Below, piece by piece: positions 11,090 through 21,375 of a stretch of DNA of 64,000 nt. This stretch comes from Brachypodium distachyon. Lineage: Eukaryota > Streptophyta > Magnoliopsida > Poales > Poaceae. Positions within the stretch are counted from its first letter, which is position 1; every line of letters starts with the position of its first letter. The DNA lies in contig NC_016135.3 of NCBI RefSeq assembly GCF_000005505.3, forward strand, positions 12,928,613 to 12,992,612, read 5' to 3'. The translations under genes and the position numbers were made by a program. Under the pieces are notes generated by a model. It was not told the DNA's origin. It searched no databases and saw nothing but the letters and a program-made list of their open reading frames with translations.

Positions 11090-12756
11090 ATGCCGCCAAG
11101 ACGCCAAACCCGCAACAATACCAACAACAATTTCAACAATGCTGAAAATAATGCAGAGGGTAATGAGAATGCAGCATTAGTGCAGCAATTACTAGCAGCC
11201 CAGGCTCAGTTCATCCAGTTGATGACTCAGCAAATGGCCAACAATAATCAGAACCACAACCAGAACCACAACAACCAGCACCACCCACCTCCCCAGGTTG
11301 ATATGCTGACCCGTTTTCTGAGATTGCGGCCACCCACTTTCTCGAGCTTCCCAGAACCGATTGTGGCAGATGACTGGCTCCGTTCAGTCAACAAAATATG
11401 GTTACTGTGAACTGCACTGACGAAGAGAAGGTCAGGTTTGCTGCCCATTTACTGGAAGGACTAGCCGCATCTTGGTGGGAAAATTTTCAGATTACCACCC
11501 CTATCGAAGATGTTGCTTGGGAGATGTTCCAGGAGTCTTTTCGTACTGCCCACATCTCAACGGGGGTACTTAGTCTGAAAAAGAAGGAATTCCTGAAACT
11601 GAGGCAGGGGAACCGCACCGTGATAGAATTCATTGAGGTGTTCAACAGCCTGTCCCGCTATGCACCCGATGAGGTGAATACCGACGCCAAGCGCCGTGAG
11701 AGATTTTTGGATGGCCCGAAGGATGAGCTATCCATCCAGTTGGCTGTCGCCTATAACCCCACTTACCGGTCTTTGATAGACAAGGCCATTGTACTGGAGA
11801 ATAAACTGAACCAGATGGAGAACCGTAAACGGAGACTTCATCAAGGAAATTCCCACTCCAGACCACACCAGAAAATGTGCACCTCCTATGATGGAAATGG
11901 GAGTTCTTCTGTGAACAAACATGGCAGCCACAACCGTCAGCACCATGGAGGAAGTGGCCATCACCATCGCCATGGTAACAATGGACAGAATCATCAGGGA
12001 GGAAATGGGAACCGACCTCAGCACCAGCATCAGAACCAGCTTTCTCGTCCGAGAAACCACAGTGACAGTGGTAAGGGCAACAACCATGGCAATGGAGGGA
12101 ACGGGGGACAGAACCGCAACGGCAACCATCCCAAGCGCGACCTCAGCCAGGTGGAGTGTTTCAAGTGCCACAAGCTGGGACACTACTCCAACGATTGCTT
12201 AGAAAAATTCAAGGAAGCTAGGAGCAAGCTGAACCCCTTTGCAAAGGGCAAAGTGAACCATGTTGATGTGGAGGAGATCACCGAGGAACAAGGTATCGTA
12301 ATCGGCACCTTCTGCATTAATTCGTTTGAGGCACTCATACTGTTTGACTCTGGTGCATCGCATTCGTTCATATCAAGGGGTTTTGTGATTAGAAATGGGT
12401 TGCCAACTAGCACATTAGTGAATCCCATGAAGGTGAAATCACCAGGAGGAGAGATTTTGGCTACCTATGAGTGCCGCATGTTGACTTTGGAAATTGGTAA
12501 ACACAATTTTCTTACCAATCTGATAGTCATAGGATCAAAAGTGCTGGATGTGATCCTAGGAATGAATTGGTTAACCAAGTATGAGGGAGTCATAGACTGT
12601 GTCAAGAGAACCGTTGCTCTCACGACTCCGGAAAAGAAACGTATACGTTTCAAGTCTACTTTCGAACCCTTGAGACCTAAGGTCAATTCTCTTAAGGGGG
12701 TTAGCCTAGAAGATGTGTCCATAGTGAAGAAATACCCAAATGTATTTCCAGAGTAA
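11090..12756 (+). pseudogene. Element 2 gag and protease (one frameshift)
   Basis: Gag forms the particle and protease matures it. ATG at 11090 opens an Asn/Gln-rich N-terminus followed by PPQVDMLTRFLRLRPPTF and ADDWLRSVNKIW. A frameshift near 11400 passes to the frame carrying the retrotransposon gag core (AAHLLEGLAASWWENFQ, SLSRYAPDEVNTDAKR). A His/Asn/Gly-rich linker leads to one CCHC zinc knuckle, CFKCHKLGHYSNDC (12159-12200). The aspartic protease follows with the active-site triplet in LFDSGASHSFIS (about 12340-12375) and ILGMNWLTKY. A TAA at 12754-12756 separates it from RT, where elements of this type normally read straight through. Confidence 0.9.
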
Positions 12757-14196
12757 TTACCAGGCATGCCACCAGATCGTGATGTGGAATTCCTTATCGA
12801 GTTGATGCCAGGAAGTGGACCCATAGCTAAGAGACCATATAAGATGGCTGTGGATGAGTTGAAGGAACTAAAGAAACAACTTGCTGAACAGTTGGAAAAA
12901 GGTTTCATCCGCCCGAGTTCGTCACCTTGGGGAGCACCCGTACTGTTTGTGGAAAAGAAAGACAAGAGTCAGCGGATGTGCATCGATTATCGATCGCTGA
13001 TGAGGTGACTATAAAGAATAAATATCCCTTACCTATAATCAATGATCTGTTCGATCAATTGGAGGGAGCATGTGTATTTTCCAAGATCAACCTTCGATCG
13101 GGATATTTTCAGTTGAAAATACGAGGCAGATATTCCCAAGACGGCTTTCACCACTAGGTATGGCCTATATGAATACACAGCGATGCCATTTGGTTTGACC
13201 AATGCTCTAGCCTACTTCATGAATATGATGAACAAGGCATTCATGAAATATTTGGACAAGTTCGTCTTGATCTTTATCGACGATATTTTGATCTACTCCA
13301 AGAGCGAGGAACATGAGCAACACCTGCGTTTGATTTTGGAGAAACTCCGAGAGCACAAGCTGTACGCCAAATTCAGCAAGTGCGAGTTTTGGTTGTCAGA
13401 AGTCAGTTTCCTTGGACATATCGTGTCAGGAGCAGGAGTCGCTGTCGACCTAACTAAAGTGGCAGCAGTAACAGATTGGGAGGCACCCAAAAACGTCGGA
13501 GATGTCCGCAACTTCCTAGGACTTGCCGGCTACTATCGCAGATTCATTGAGAATTTTTCCAAGATAGCGAAACCCATGACCGAACTGTTGAAGAAGGAAA
13601 AGAAATTTGAATGGTCTGAAAAATGTGAAGAGAGTTTCCAAGAGCTGAAAAAGAGATTAGTGCCAGCACCCATCCTTGTCTTACCCAATCTGCAGGAAGA
13701 CTTTCAAGTATACTGCGACGCCTCGCATCAAGGTTTAGGAGGTGTTCTAATGCAAGGGGGAAGAGTTGTAGCGTATGCTTCGCGACAACTAAAGAATCAT
13801 GAGGGAAATTACCCCACGCATGATTTGGAGTTAGCATCAGTAGTACACCCAGTCAAGACCTGGAGACACTATCTCATGGGAAAACATTGCGATTTATTCA
13901 CCGATCAGAAAACGCCTAAAATACATATTTACTCAGAATGAGTTGAATTTGAGACAGAGGAGATGGCTAGAACTGATCAATGACTACGATCTAAATCTTC
14001 AGTACCATCTGGCAAAGCTAACGTTGTGGCAGATGCTTTGAGACGCAAGGGCTACTTGAATGGATTGTCAGCTGGAGAGTTACCTCCGGAGTTGTGCAAG
14101 CAATTCAAGAAATTGAGGCTGGAAATTGTGCCAGAAGGTTATCTCGCGAACCTGGAAGTGCAACCCACTCTGTTGGACAGAATCAAAGAAGCCTAG
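12757..14196 (+). pseudogene. Element 2 reverse transcriptase and RNase H (frameshifts, motif A change)
   Basis: Starts with the usual [14 protein letters not shown] and [14 protein letters not shown] block. A frameshift near 13005 passes to [16 protein letters not shown]. In motif A the catalytic Asp is Asn ([10 protein letters not shown], codon AAC at 13089-13091). Another frameshift near 13140 leads to AMPFGLTNA; motif C is intact as FIDDILIYS (about 13273-13299). RNase H follows ([16 protein letters not shown], about 13710-13755; [10 protein letters not shown]). The frame is lost again near 13940, and a linker ends at TAG 14194-14196. The protein could not be active: one catalytic Asp is missing and the frame is broken at least three times. 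Confidence 0.88.
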
Positions 14197-16632
14197 AAAA
14201 GTGACTCCGAGATCGATGAGATAAAAGGGAACATGTTATTTGGGAAAGCAAAAGGTTTTCGAGAGGATGACCAAGGGCTTATATGGTTTGAAAAACGTGT
14301 CTGTGTACCACAGAACCCAGAGATCAGAAAACTGATACTTCAGGAAGCCCACGATTCACCGTACTCCATCCATCTAGGAAATACCAAGACGTACATGGAT
14401 TTGAATGAAAATTTTGGTGGACCGGATTAAAGCGGGACATCGTAGAGTACATAGCGTTGTGCGATGTATGCAACAAGGTTAAGGCTGAATATCAGAAACC
14501 AGCAGGATTGCTACAACCATTACCTGTACCAGATTGGAAATGGGATAAGATAGGTATGGATTTCATCACCGGACTGCCAAGGACCAGATCAGGTTATGAC
14601 TCCATATGGGTGGTAGTTGATCGTTTGACCAAGGTTGCACATTTCATACCGGTGAAGACCACATATACAAATGCCCAATTAGCTAAAAGCAACATGTCCA
14701 GAATCGTGTGTTTACACGGAGTACCGAAGGAAATAGTGTCAGACAGGGGTACCCAATTTACCTCGAGGTTTTGGGGCTAGCTACATGAGTCATTGGGAAC
14801 GAGACTGGAGTTCAGTACAGCTTTTCATCCATAGACTGACGGACAAACCGAGAGGGTTAATCAAATCCTTGAGGACATGTTGAGAGCTTGCGCTCTGGAT
14901 TATGGTTCCAGTTGGGATGATAATTTACACCTATGCCGAGTTCTCGTACAATAACAGTTTCCAGGCAAGCATTGGAATGTCACCGTTTGAGGCACTGTAT
15001 GGGAAGAAATGCAGGACACCATTGTTATGGGATGGGGTAGGAGACCGCACTCTATTCGGTCCTGATCAGATAAAGGACACCGAAGTAAAAGTCAGACTGA
15101 TTCGAGACAGGCTGAAAGTAGCACAGTCGAGGCAGAAGAGTTATGCAGACTCAAAGCATAGGGAGGTTCCCTACGAGGTTGGTGATAGGGCGTATCTCGG
15201 AGTTTCACCGATACGCGGAGTGAAGAGGTTCGGAATCAAAGAAAAATTAGCCCCACGATTCATTGGACCTGTCAAACCAGTGTCACCCGGGGTACCACCG
15301 CTGCGCGACGCGTGGGCCCCGTTCCCGAGTCCCCGGGAAGGTCCCATCCCGGGGAGCGTCTATGAGCAGCCCGGCAAGCTACCGGCCCGGAAGGGTCTAA
15401 CGGGGCTTCGGGGAATATTCCTGCCTGGGCACCTCCCGAGAAGCTGCTTCCCGGGGGGCGGGGGTTCCCGGGCGCGCTGGGGCCAGGCGCTTCCCGGGGT
15501 CGACTTGCCGGGGCAGAGGGTTCCCGGGCGCACGCGCCCGCCACAAGCGTGGGGCCCAGTGGCCAGATCAACAGCGCCACGAGGACGCGTGGCGGGCGTG
15601 GGGTGCGCGGCCCCACCAGGGCAAGGAGTAAGGCGCACGGCTCAGTAAATGAGCCAATCGACGGGTTGTTACCCGTCCGATCAAGGGAACAGTGGTTGTC
15701 CAATCCTACCCTAGAGGTTTTAGACCCCTAGCGGCGGAGGTTGCATCCATGCGCGCCACCAGCTCACCGAGAGAGAGCTGTATGCCTCTCCGCTCGACAT
15801 TTGTAGCCCATGCACCGTGGCACCTGTGGCATCCCCTTGAGTATAAAAGGAGGACCTCCGCCAACGGTCAAAGGGTTCCGTCGGGTTCGGTTCGGATCGG
15901 TTCGTCCGGATTCATACTAGCATTAGCCGAGAATAGCAAGGAGCACTTAGCTGAAAAGGGAGAGAGCGTCCCGGGACTCCCCCCTGGGAAACTTATAAAA
16001 CACTTGGTTTCGGTGACAATACAGGCTCAGACAAGCAGGACGTAGGGTTTTACACCTCCGGGTGGCCCGAACCTGGGTAAAAACGCTCGTGCGTGTGTTC
16101 TTTGCTTGCATGCACCTTGGGTGCACCTCTCTTCGGACCACGTATGCCATCGGCCACGCCGGTGATTGCCGGAGCGATCCCCGACGCCCCTGCCGAACCA
16201 AAAAGGGGGTGTGCCAGCACGCCCCCGGTGTCGGAGCCCCGTGCGACGACAGGACCGTACCGAGTCTTATCACGCCAGGGAGAAGTGGCATATAAGTTGG
16301 ACCTACCAGAAACTTTGGAAAGCGTCCATAACGTGTTCCACATATCGCAACTGAAGAAATGTCACCCCGACATGGCCGACACCCCGTTGAGAGATACTGT
16401 TCCGCTTGAGGAGGCCCAGTTGCAGAGTGGCCTCAACTATGAGAAAAAACCTATCCGGATTTTGGATACCGCAGAAAGGCATACCCGCTCCAAGGCTATC
16501 AAGTTCTGCAAAGTGCAATGGGATCATCACACCGAGGAGGAAGCCACTTGGCAACGCGAAGACGATCTTCAAGAAGACCACCCACACCTCTTTGCTAGCC
16601 AACCAGAATCTCGGGGACGAGATTCATCTTAA
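14197..16632 (+). pseudogene. Element 2 integrase with chromodomain, split by a solo LTR
   Basis: Zinc-binding His residues are visible in HDSPYSIHLGNTKTY, with CDVCNK further on. The core shows the first Asp in GMDFITGLPRT, the second in SDRGTQFTS, and the Glu in TDGQTERVNQ. In-frame TAG codons lie at 14778-14780 and 14832-14834, with frameshifts around 14430 and 14930. The C-terminal domain is cut after a PRFIGP motif at 15269 by the solo LTR, and resumes in the same frame at 16257 after the duplicated GGACC. The end is a chromodomain (KPIRILDTAERHTRSKAI, VQWDHHTEEEATWQRE), which in chromoviruses steers integration to chromatin. The stop is at 16630-16632. Confidence 0.88.
15270..16251 (+). 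repeat. Solo LTR of a Tat-type gypsy element, with 5-bp target duplication
   Basis: Begins TGTCAAACC and ends GCGACGACA (TGTC...GACA), flanked by GGACC at 15265-15269 and 16252-16256. No internal element sequence remains, so it is a solo LTR left by recombination between two LTRs. It holds a TATA box (TATAAAAGG, 15842-15850) and the GCAGGACGTAGGG motif near 16036, as in the LTR of element 1. It interrupts the integrase/chromodomain reading frame of element 2. Length is 982 bp. Confidence 0.93.
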
Positions 16633-16643
16633 GGGGTTAGGTC
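16633..16643 (+). other. Polypurine tract of element 2
   Basis: AAGGGGTTAGG at about 16631-16641 lies directly after the pol stop and before the LTR start, as expected for second-strand priming. Confidence 0.6.
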
Positions 16644-19600
16644 CGTAACATCCCAATTTTTCTCAAACTTTGCATCATGCATTTGCACTCATGAGCATCA
16701 TACCATTTATGCACTTTGAGCACCTTTAAACCAAAGATTTAAATTTTAAAACCTTTTATTAAGCCTTTTACCGTTTTAAATTTTTACTTTGCATCTTTTT
16801 GGAATTTTTCAACCCATGGGGTTGAAAAATTAGAAAGGGGTTTTATGCAATAAGATGAGCTACCCCATAATTTCTGGGATTTATTTTGGAGTTGAAAAAC
16901 TACTTTGTTTCTAAATATTATTGCACTAGAGGCAATTATATAAGCAAAACTATTTTTAATAATTTACTTTTGGAAGAAATCAAGTCCCAAATGCTATGGC
17001 ATTAAAGGATATGATTTTACAAATTTTCTGGAATTTATTTGAGTCCATTTGGAGTTCAAAATCAAAAGTTATAAAGGAAAAACGGAAAAAGAAAAGAACA
17101 AAAAAAGGGAAACGGACCGGCCCAGCCAACTTGGGCCGAACTGGCCCGGTCAACCCCCCGCATGCGCAGCCCAGCCGCCGCCCTTGGCCAATGGCCCCTA
17201 ACAGGTAGGGCCCACCTGTCAGTCGTCTCCTTCCTCTGGCCGCGAATCTAGCGCCCGGCCGCCATTACACCCGCCTTCAATTCGCAATTTAGGGCGCCAT
17301 CTTAAAGCTCTCTCTCGCGTCACTATAAAGAGCCCCCCCCCTCCTCTCTCATTTCCCCCGCACCCCGTCGCTCCACTCACGCCCACGCCGCCGCAATTAC
17401 TCGCCGGAAAAGCTTTGGGCGCCGCCGCTTTTTCCGTCGACGCCGGTGACAGAGAGGGTAAGACCCGTCGGGACTTACTCCTTCTTCTCGTCAGTGCGCA
17501 ACTTTTGACGCGCTCCGTTCTTTCTTTTGTTCTTTGAAGCTCCCCGTCGCCGCCGCCACTCACCGTCGTCCTAGGCGCCGTCTTCGTCCTCGTCTCGCCA
17601 TGCCAACCACGTCATGACCCCCGCCTCGTCGCGCCGCCCAAGCCGCCGGTCTTCCTCGAGCCCGAAGGCCAATGGAATGCCCGCACGCCGCCCCGCCGAA
17701 CCGCGTCGCTGCTGGAGCTCCCGCCGGAACCCTAGGCTCACCGGAGGTCAGCCCGACGCTCCTTGGCCGTTGGATCTCAGCCAACGGCCGAGGTTAGATC
17801 ACTTAATCGAAGGGGTATCCCTTGATCTCAGCCGTCCATCATGTTTTAAGTGAGATCGGACAGCCATCTTTTATTTGGACCCCGAACCGGTACGGACAAA
17901 TCACGTGACGACACGTGTCATGTACATAAAATGTAAAATTGTTCCCGGACGAAATAAATGGTAAAATTGTAGAAAAACCCCTGGAACTTCAAACACTCAT
18001 AAGTTTTGAACCGTTTGGCCAAATTTGATGAACTGCACCTTTTTGGAATCCACATGGTATGTAGAATCTTTTGGCACAATTAGTTTTCAGTTTTGGACAA
18101 CTGAAACAGGACCAAGTGACAGAATGCTTAACTATGAACGTTATCACTTAAAAATTGGCTTAAAACTATTTTGGACGATTTATCCACTCAAAAAATTTCT
18201 TTGATGCACCCTCTATCCAGTGGAACCAGAGGAAAAATTGTTCTTGTATAAAAAAAATGGATGTATCAGAAAAGTTAGATTAATCTAGCATAAAATGGAT
18301 TAAACTAGCTTTGTTTAATGATTTCCTTTTCTCTACACCATGAACATGATCCTAACTTTTCATCACATAGATTTAAATCATATTTGTGACAAAAACCAAA
18401 TTTAGGATTGCATCATGTGCATGGCATCATGGCATATTTTATTTGATTGCGTGTATGTCTTGTATGGTTGTTTATTTTGGCTATACATTTGATTGTTAGA
18501 TTGTTCGGAGTGCGAACCCTGTCTTTGCGAAGAGTGCGAGAACAACAACAATTTTGGACAAGGCAAGTTTTCATCTTGATCATGAATCACCTACTATCGC
18601 ACTTATTTTAATCCCTTATGCATTAGCGTTGTTTGTAGAATTGCATTAGGATTAAATTATCGTATGAATGCTAGCTATATTTTCCTAGTAGAATAGATTT
18701 TCCTCGCCGTCATATCCCCACCAATATCCATCATTAGTAGTTATGCTTAGCCGTGCTATGTAAATATGCGTGGGAGGGAACCACTCTCATTCTAGAAATA
18801 TTGTCGATGTAAATGTTATTTTGAAGTATGGCTAAAATCAACTACTAATGAACCATCCTGGGTGGGCGGCTTTGAGCATTATGGTTGTACGCGACGTCAG
18901 GTCCATTTCTATGGGACCCGCTGAGTCGTCTCTCCGTGGATTCGGGAGCGACCATGGTCGTCTCTTCCGTGAATTCGGGGAGTGCCTGCGTCGCAAATGT
19001 GGAATGCCACCCGGGGTAACCAGAGACTGAATTGGGTTCCTATTTAATTGCTTCCAGTACAACCACATGCTATATGGGCTCTGGCGAGAATAGAGTATGT
19101 TGTATGAACCTATACCCGAAGAATTGTAATGATGTAGCAGCGTAGGTGGAGCGTGATTCCCTCATGATCTAGGGAATTACTTCTGAAAATCTCGTAATCG
19201 ACGCCGTTGCTACTCTACCCTAAGGACAGCAAGGGATTAACCCGTCGGTTTCTTGTGGGGAATGTGTACAACCTCTCGAGAGTGTCAAAACTAAATGCTT
19301 AACCGTGTCCCCGATTATGGACGAATTATGAGCAACTAGATACGGAAACTAAGTAAGGTCTCACTCATTCAAATTTCTAAATAAAATGAATGGTTTAAAC
19401 TTGGGTTAGGAGCATTGATGTGTCTACTCAATGTCCTCAGTTTTAATAGGAGCATCGGTGTGTCTACCCGATGTCCATTAGATTTATCTTACTGTAAAAT
19501 TCAATCGTAGTGGGATAAAGTTTATTTTAATTGCTTCTACGCCAAAAAGCCTAAACTCCAGATAGCCAATATTGCATATAATTGATAGGATCTGTTATAA

Positions 19601-19982
19601 ACTCCGGTAACTTGCCAATACATTCAATGTATTGACCCTAGTGGCTGCAACCTTTAAAATTGTTGCAGGGAATTCCGACGACGAGTAAGGTTACGTTGTT
19701 GGGTCACGAGCCTGCATTCCAACATGCGCTCTCTGTGGTGTTGCAATGGCTCAATTTTTCCTTTGCTTTCCACTGATGAATAATTTATGTTATTTTTCAA
19801 TGCTAACTCGAGTGGTTATGCAAAGTTGTAAGTACTCTAAAGTTCTGGATGATGACGATGTAATAAATTACTTGACCTTTGTTTCTCGATATTACATCTT
19901 GAACTGTGTGTGCTAGTCAGTCAATCCAGGGACTAGCACTATAAGCACAGAGATCAAACCCTATACGGGGGCGGTCGCTTCA
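16644..19982 (+). repeat. 3' LTR of element 2 (about 3.34 kb)
   Basis: The start is placed at CGTAACATCCC, where related LTRs have TGTAACATCCC, so the first T looks mutated. It ends GGTCGCTTCA at 19982. The last 973 bp match the visible part of the 5' LTR. The long ORF-free interior includes a GC-rich block at about 17100-17800 (short GC-rich ORFs there are not supported) and an AT-rich block. It was not interrupted by element 1, whereas the 5' copy was. Confidence 0.87.
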
Positions 19983-21375
19983 TGCAGGTACTCCGAAAAC
20001 GCATTTCGTCGGGTTAAGCTTGATCCGATAGTTGTCAAGATTCTGGAATGTCTCTCGAATATCCTCTAATAGAATATCTTCAGTCTTTGTCTTGCTAACG
20101 ATATCATTGATGTAGACTTGAACATTTCTGCCAGCTGCGCCCAAGACATGCTTGCATGCGGCGTTGATACGTAGCGCCTGTGTTTTTCAGTCCGAAAAGC
20201 ATAGTTGTGTGGCAGAAAACTCCATAAGGTGTTATGAATGCTGTCTTGTCTTCATCCTCCTTCTTCAGTCAAATCTGATAGTATCCAGAATATGCATCAA
20301 GGAATGACAATCGAGCACATCCCGCAGTCGAGTCGACGATCTGGTCAATTCGAGGCAGGGGAAAATGATCTTTCGAGCAATGTTTGTTCAGTGAGGTGAA
20401 GTCGACGCACATGCGCAACACTTTCGTGTTCTTCTTCGGGACAAGCACGGGGTTCGCCACCCAGGTAGCTTGTTTGATTTCCCAGATAAACTTTGCGTCG
20501 AGCAAACGATTGACCTCTTCACCAATGGCCTTCCGCTTGGGTTCCGAAAAGCGTCGCATCGGTTGCCTGATGGGCTTGGCATGCTCGTCCACATGCAAAG
20601 AGTGCTCCGCAAGTTCCTTGGGAATACCCGGCATATCAGATGGTACCTAGGCGAAAATTTCCAATTCTCGTGCAGGAACTCGACGAGCGCACTTTCCTAT
20701 GCGGGAGGAAGGCTCGAGGACACCAGCACTATTTTATTGGGATCCATCGGGTGTACCTGATGCTTTGTTGTGTCACTCTTCATGCTGAACTCTATCTTTG
20801 GTGGCGCTTTCTTCGTCATGGGAAGTACGTCATTGTCCGTCGTTGCCTTCAAAGAGGCGAGTTCCGTCTGCATGCCGAATGATTCAACAAGTTTATGGAA
20901 TTCTCTGTCGCAATTGTCCGATCTTGTAAAGCTTACTCGGACAGTGATTATGCCGTAGGGTCCAGACATTTTCATCATGAGATATGCATAATGTGGGATG
21001 GCCATGAATCTGGCGAGTGCCGGCCGGCCCAGAAGCACATGGTATTGCGATTTCCAGTCGAGTACTTCAAAATCGATCCGTTCTTTGCAAAATTTGGCGG
21101 GGTTGCCAAAGACAACATCGAGGCTAACCCGGCCCAATGGCACTGTCGGTTTTCCTGGAACAATTCCATGAAAAGATGTGTCTTTGGAGATTCGTTAATG
21201 ATATGTTCATCGCCCTTAGTGTATCCGCAAATATGATGTTAATGCCACTGCCTTCATCTATGAACACCTTGCTCATCTCGTAGCCCCCCACCTGAGCATC
21301 GAGGACTAATGCTGACAGTCCTGGACTCGGAATCTGAGGTGGGTGATCCGCACGCGAGAATGAAATGGCGACCAC
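19983..21375 (-). pseudogene. Element 3 protease end and RT N-terminal half (decayed)
   Basis: Going down from 21375: a protease-like stretch (VFIDEGSGINIIFADTLR, where the usual active-site D-[ST]-G is changed), then the linker LDVVFGNPAKFCKERIDFEV and LLGRPALARFMAIPH. RT starts around 20640 with MPGIPKELAEHSL, RRFSEPKRKAIGEEV, CVDFTSLNKH and FLDAYSGYYQI. A TGA at 20271-20269 replaces an expected Arg codon. RT then continues to about 20115, where the YVDD motif reads YIND (20114-20103), so one catalytic Asp is Asn. The frame runs to the element 2 junction at 19983 (ending VFGVPA). Several frameshifts are present. Confidence 0.85.

Larger units (their letters stand above)
8603..19982 (+). mobile_element. 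Element 2: Tekay/Del-like chromovirus (Ty3/gypsy) with long LTRs
   Basis: Plus-strand order: right third of the 5' LTR (8603-9576), tRNA-iMet primer site, an extra upstream ORF, gag-protease, RT-RNase H, integrase with chromodomain, 3' LTR of about 3.3 kb. Very long LTRs, an iMet primer site and a C-terminal chromodomain fit the Tekay/Del clade of chromoviruses. The left two thirds of the 5' LTR were separated by insertion of element 1 and lie left of the window. The element inserted into the RT gene of element 3; the right flank begins TGCAG (19983-19987), a likely target duplication whose partner is not visible. Multiple stops and frameshifts and two later insertions show it is old and dead. 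Confidence 0.88.

Noticed and set aside
17219..17853. GC-rich open frames in the element 2 LTR on both strands
   Set aside because: They lie inside a well-defined LTR, show no family motifs and overlap each other on several frames, as GC-rich sequence does by chance.
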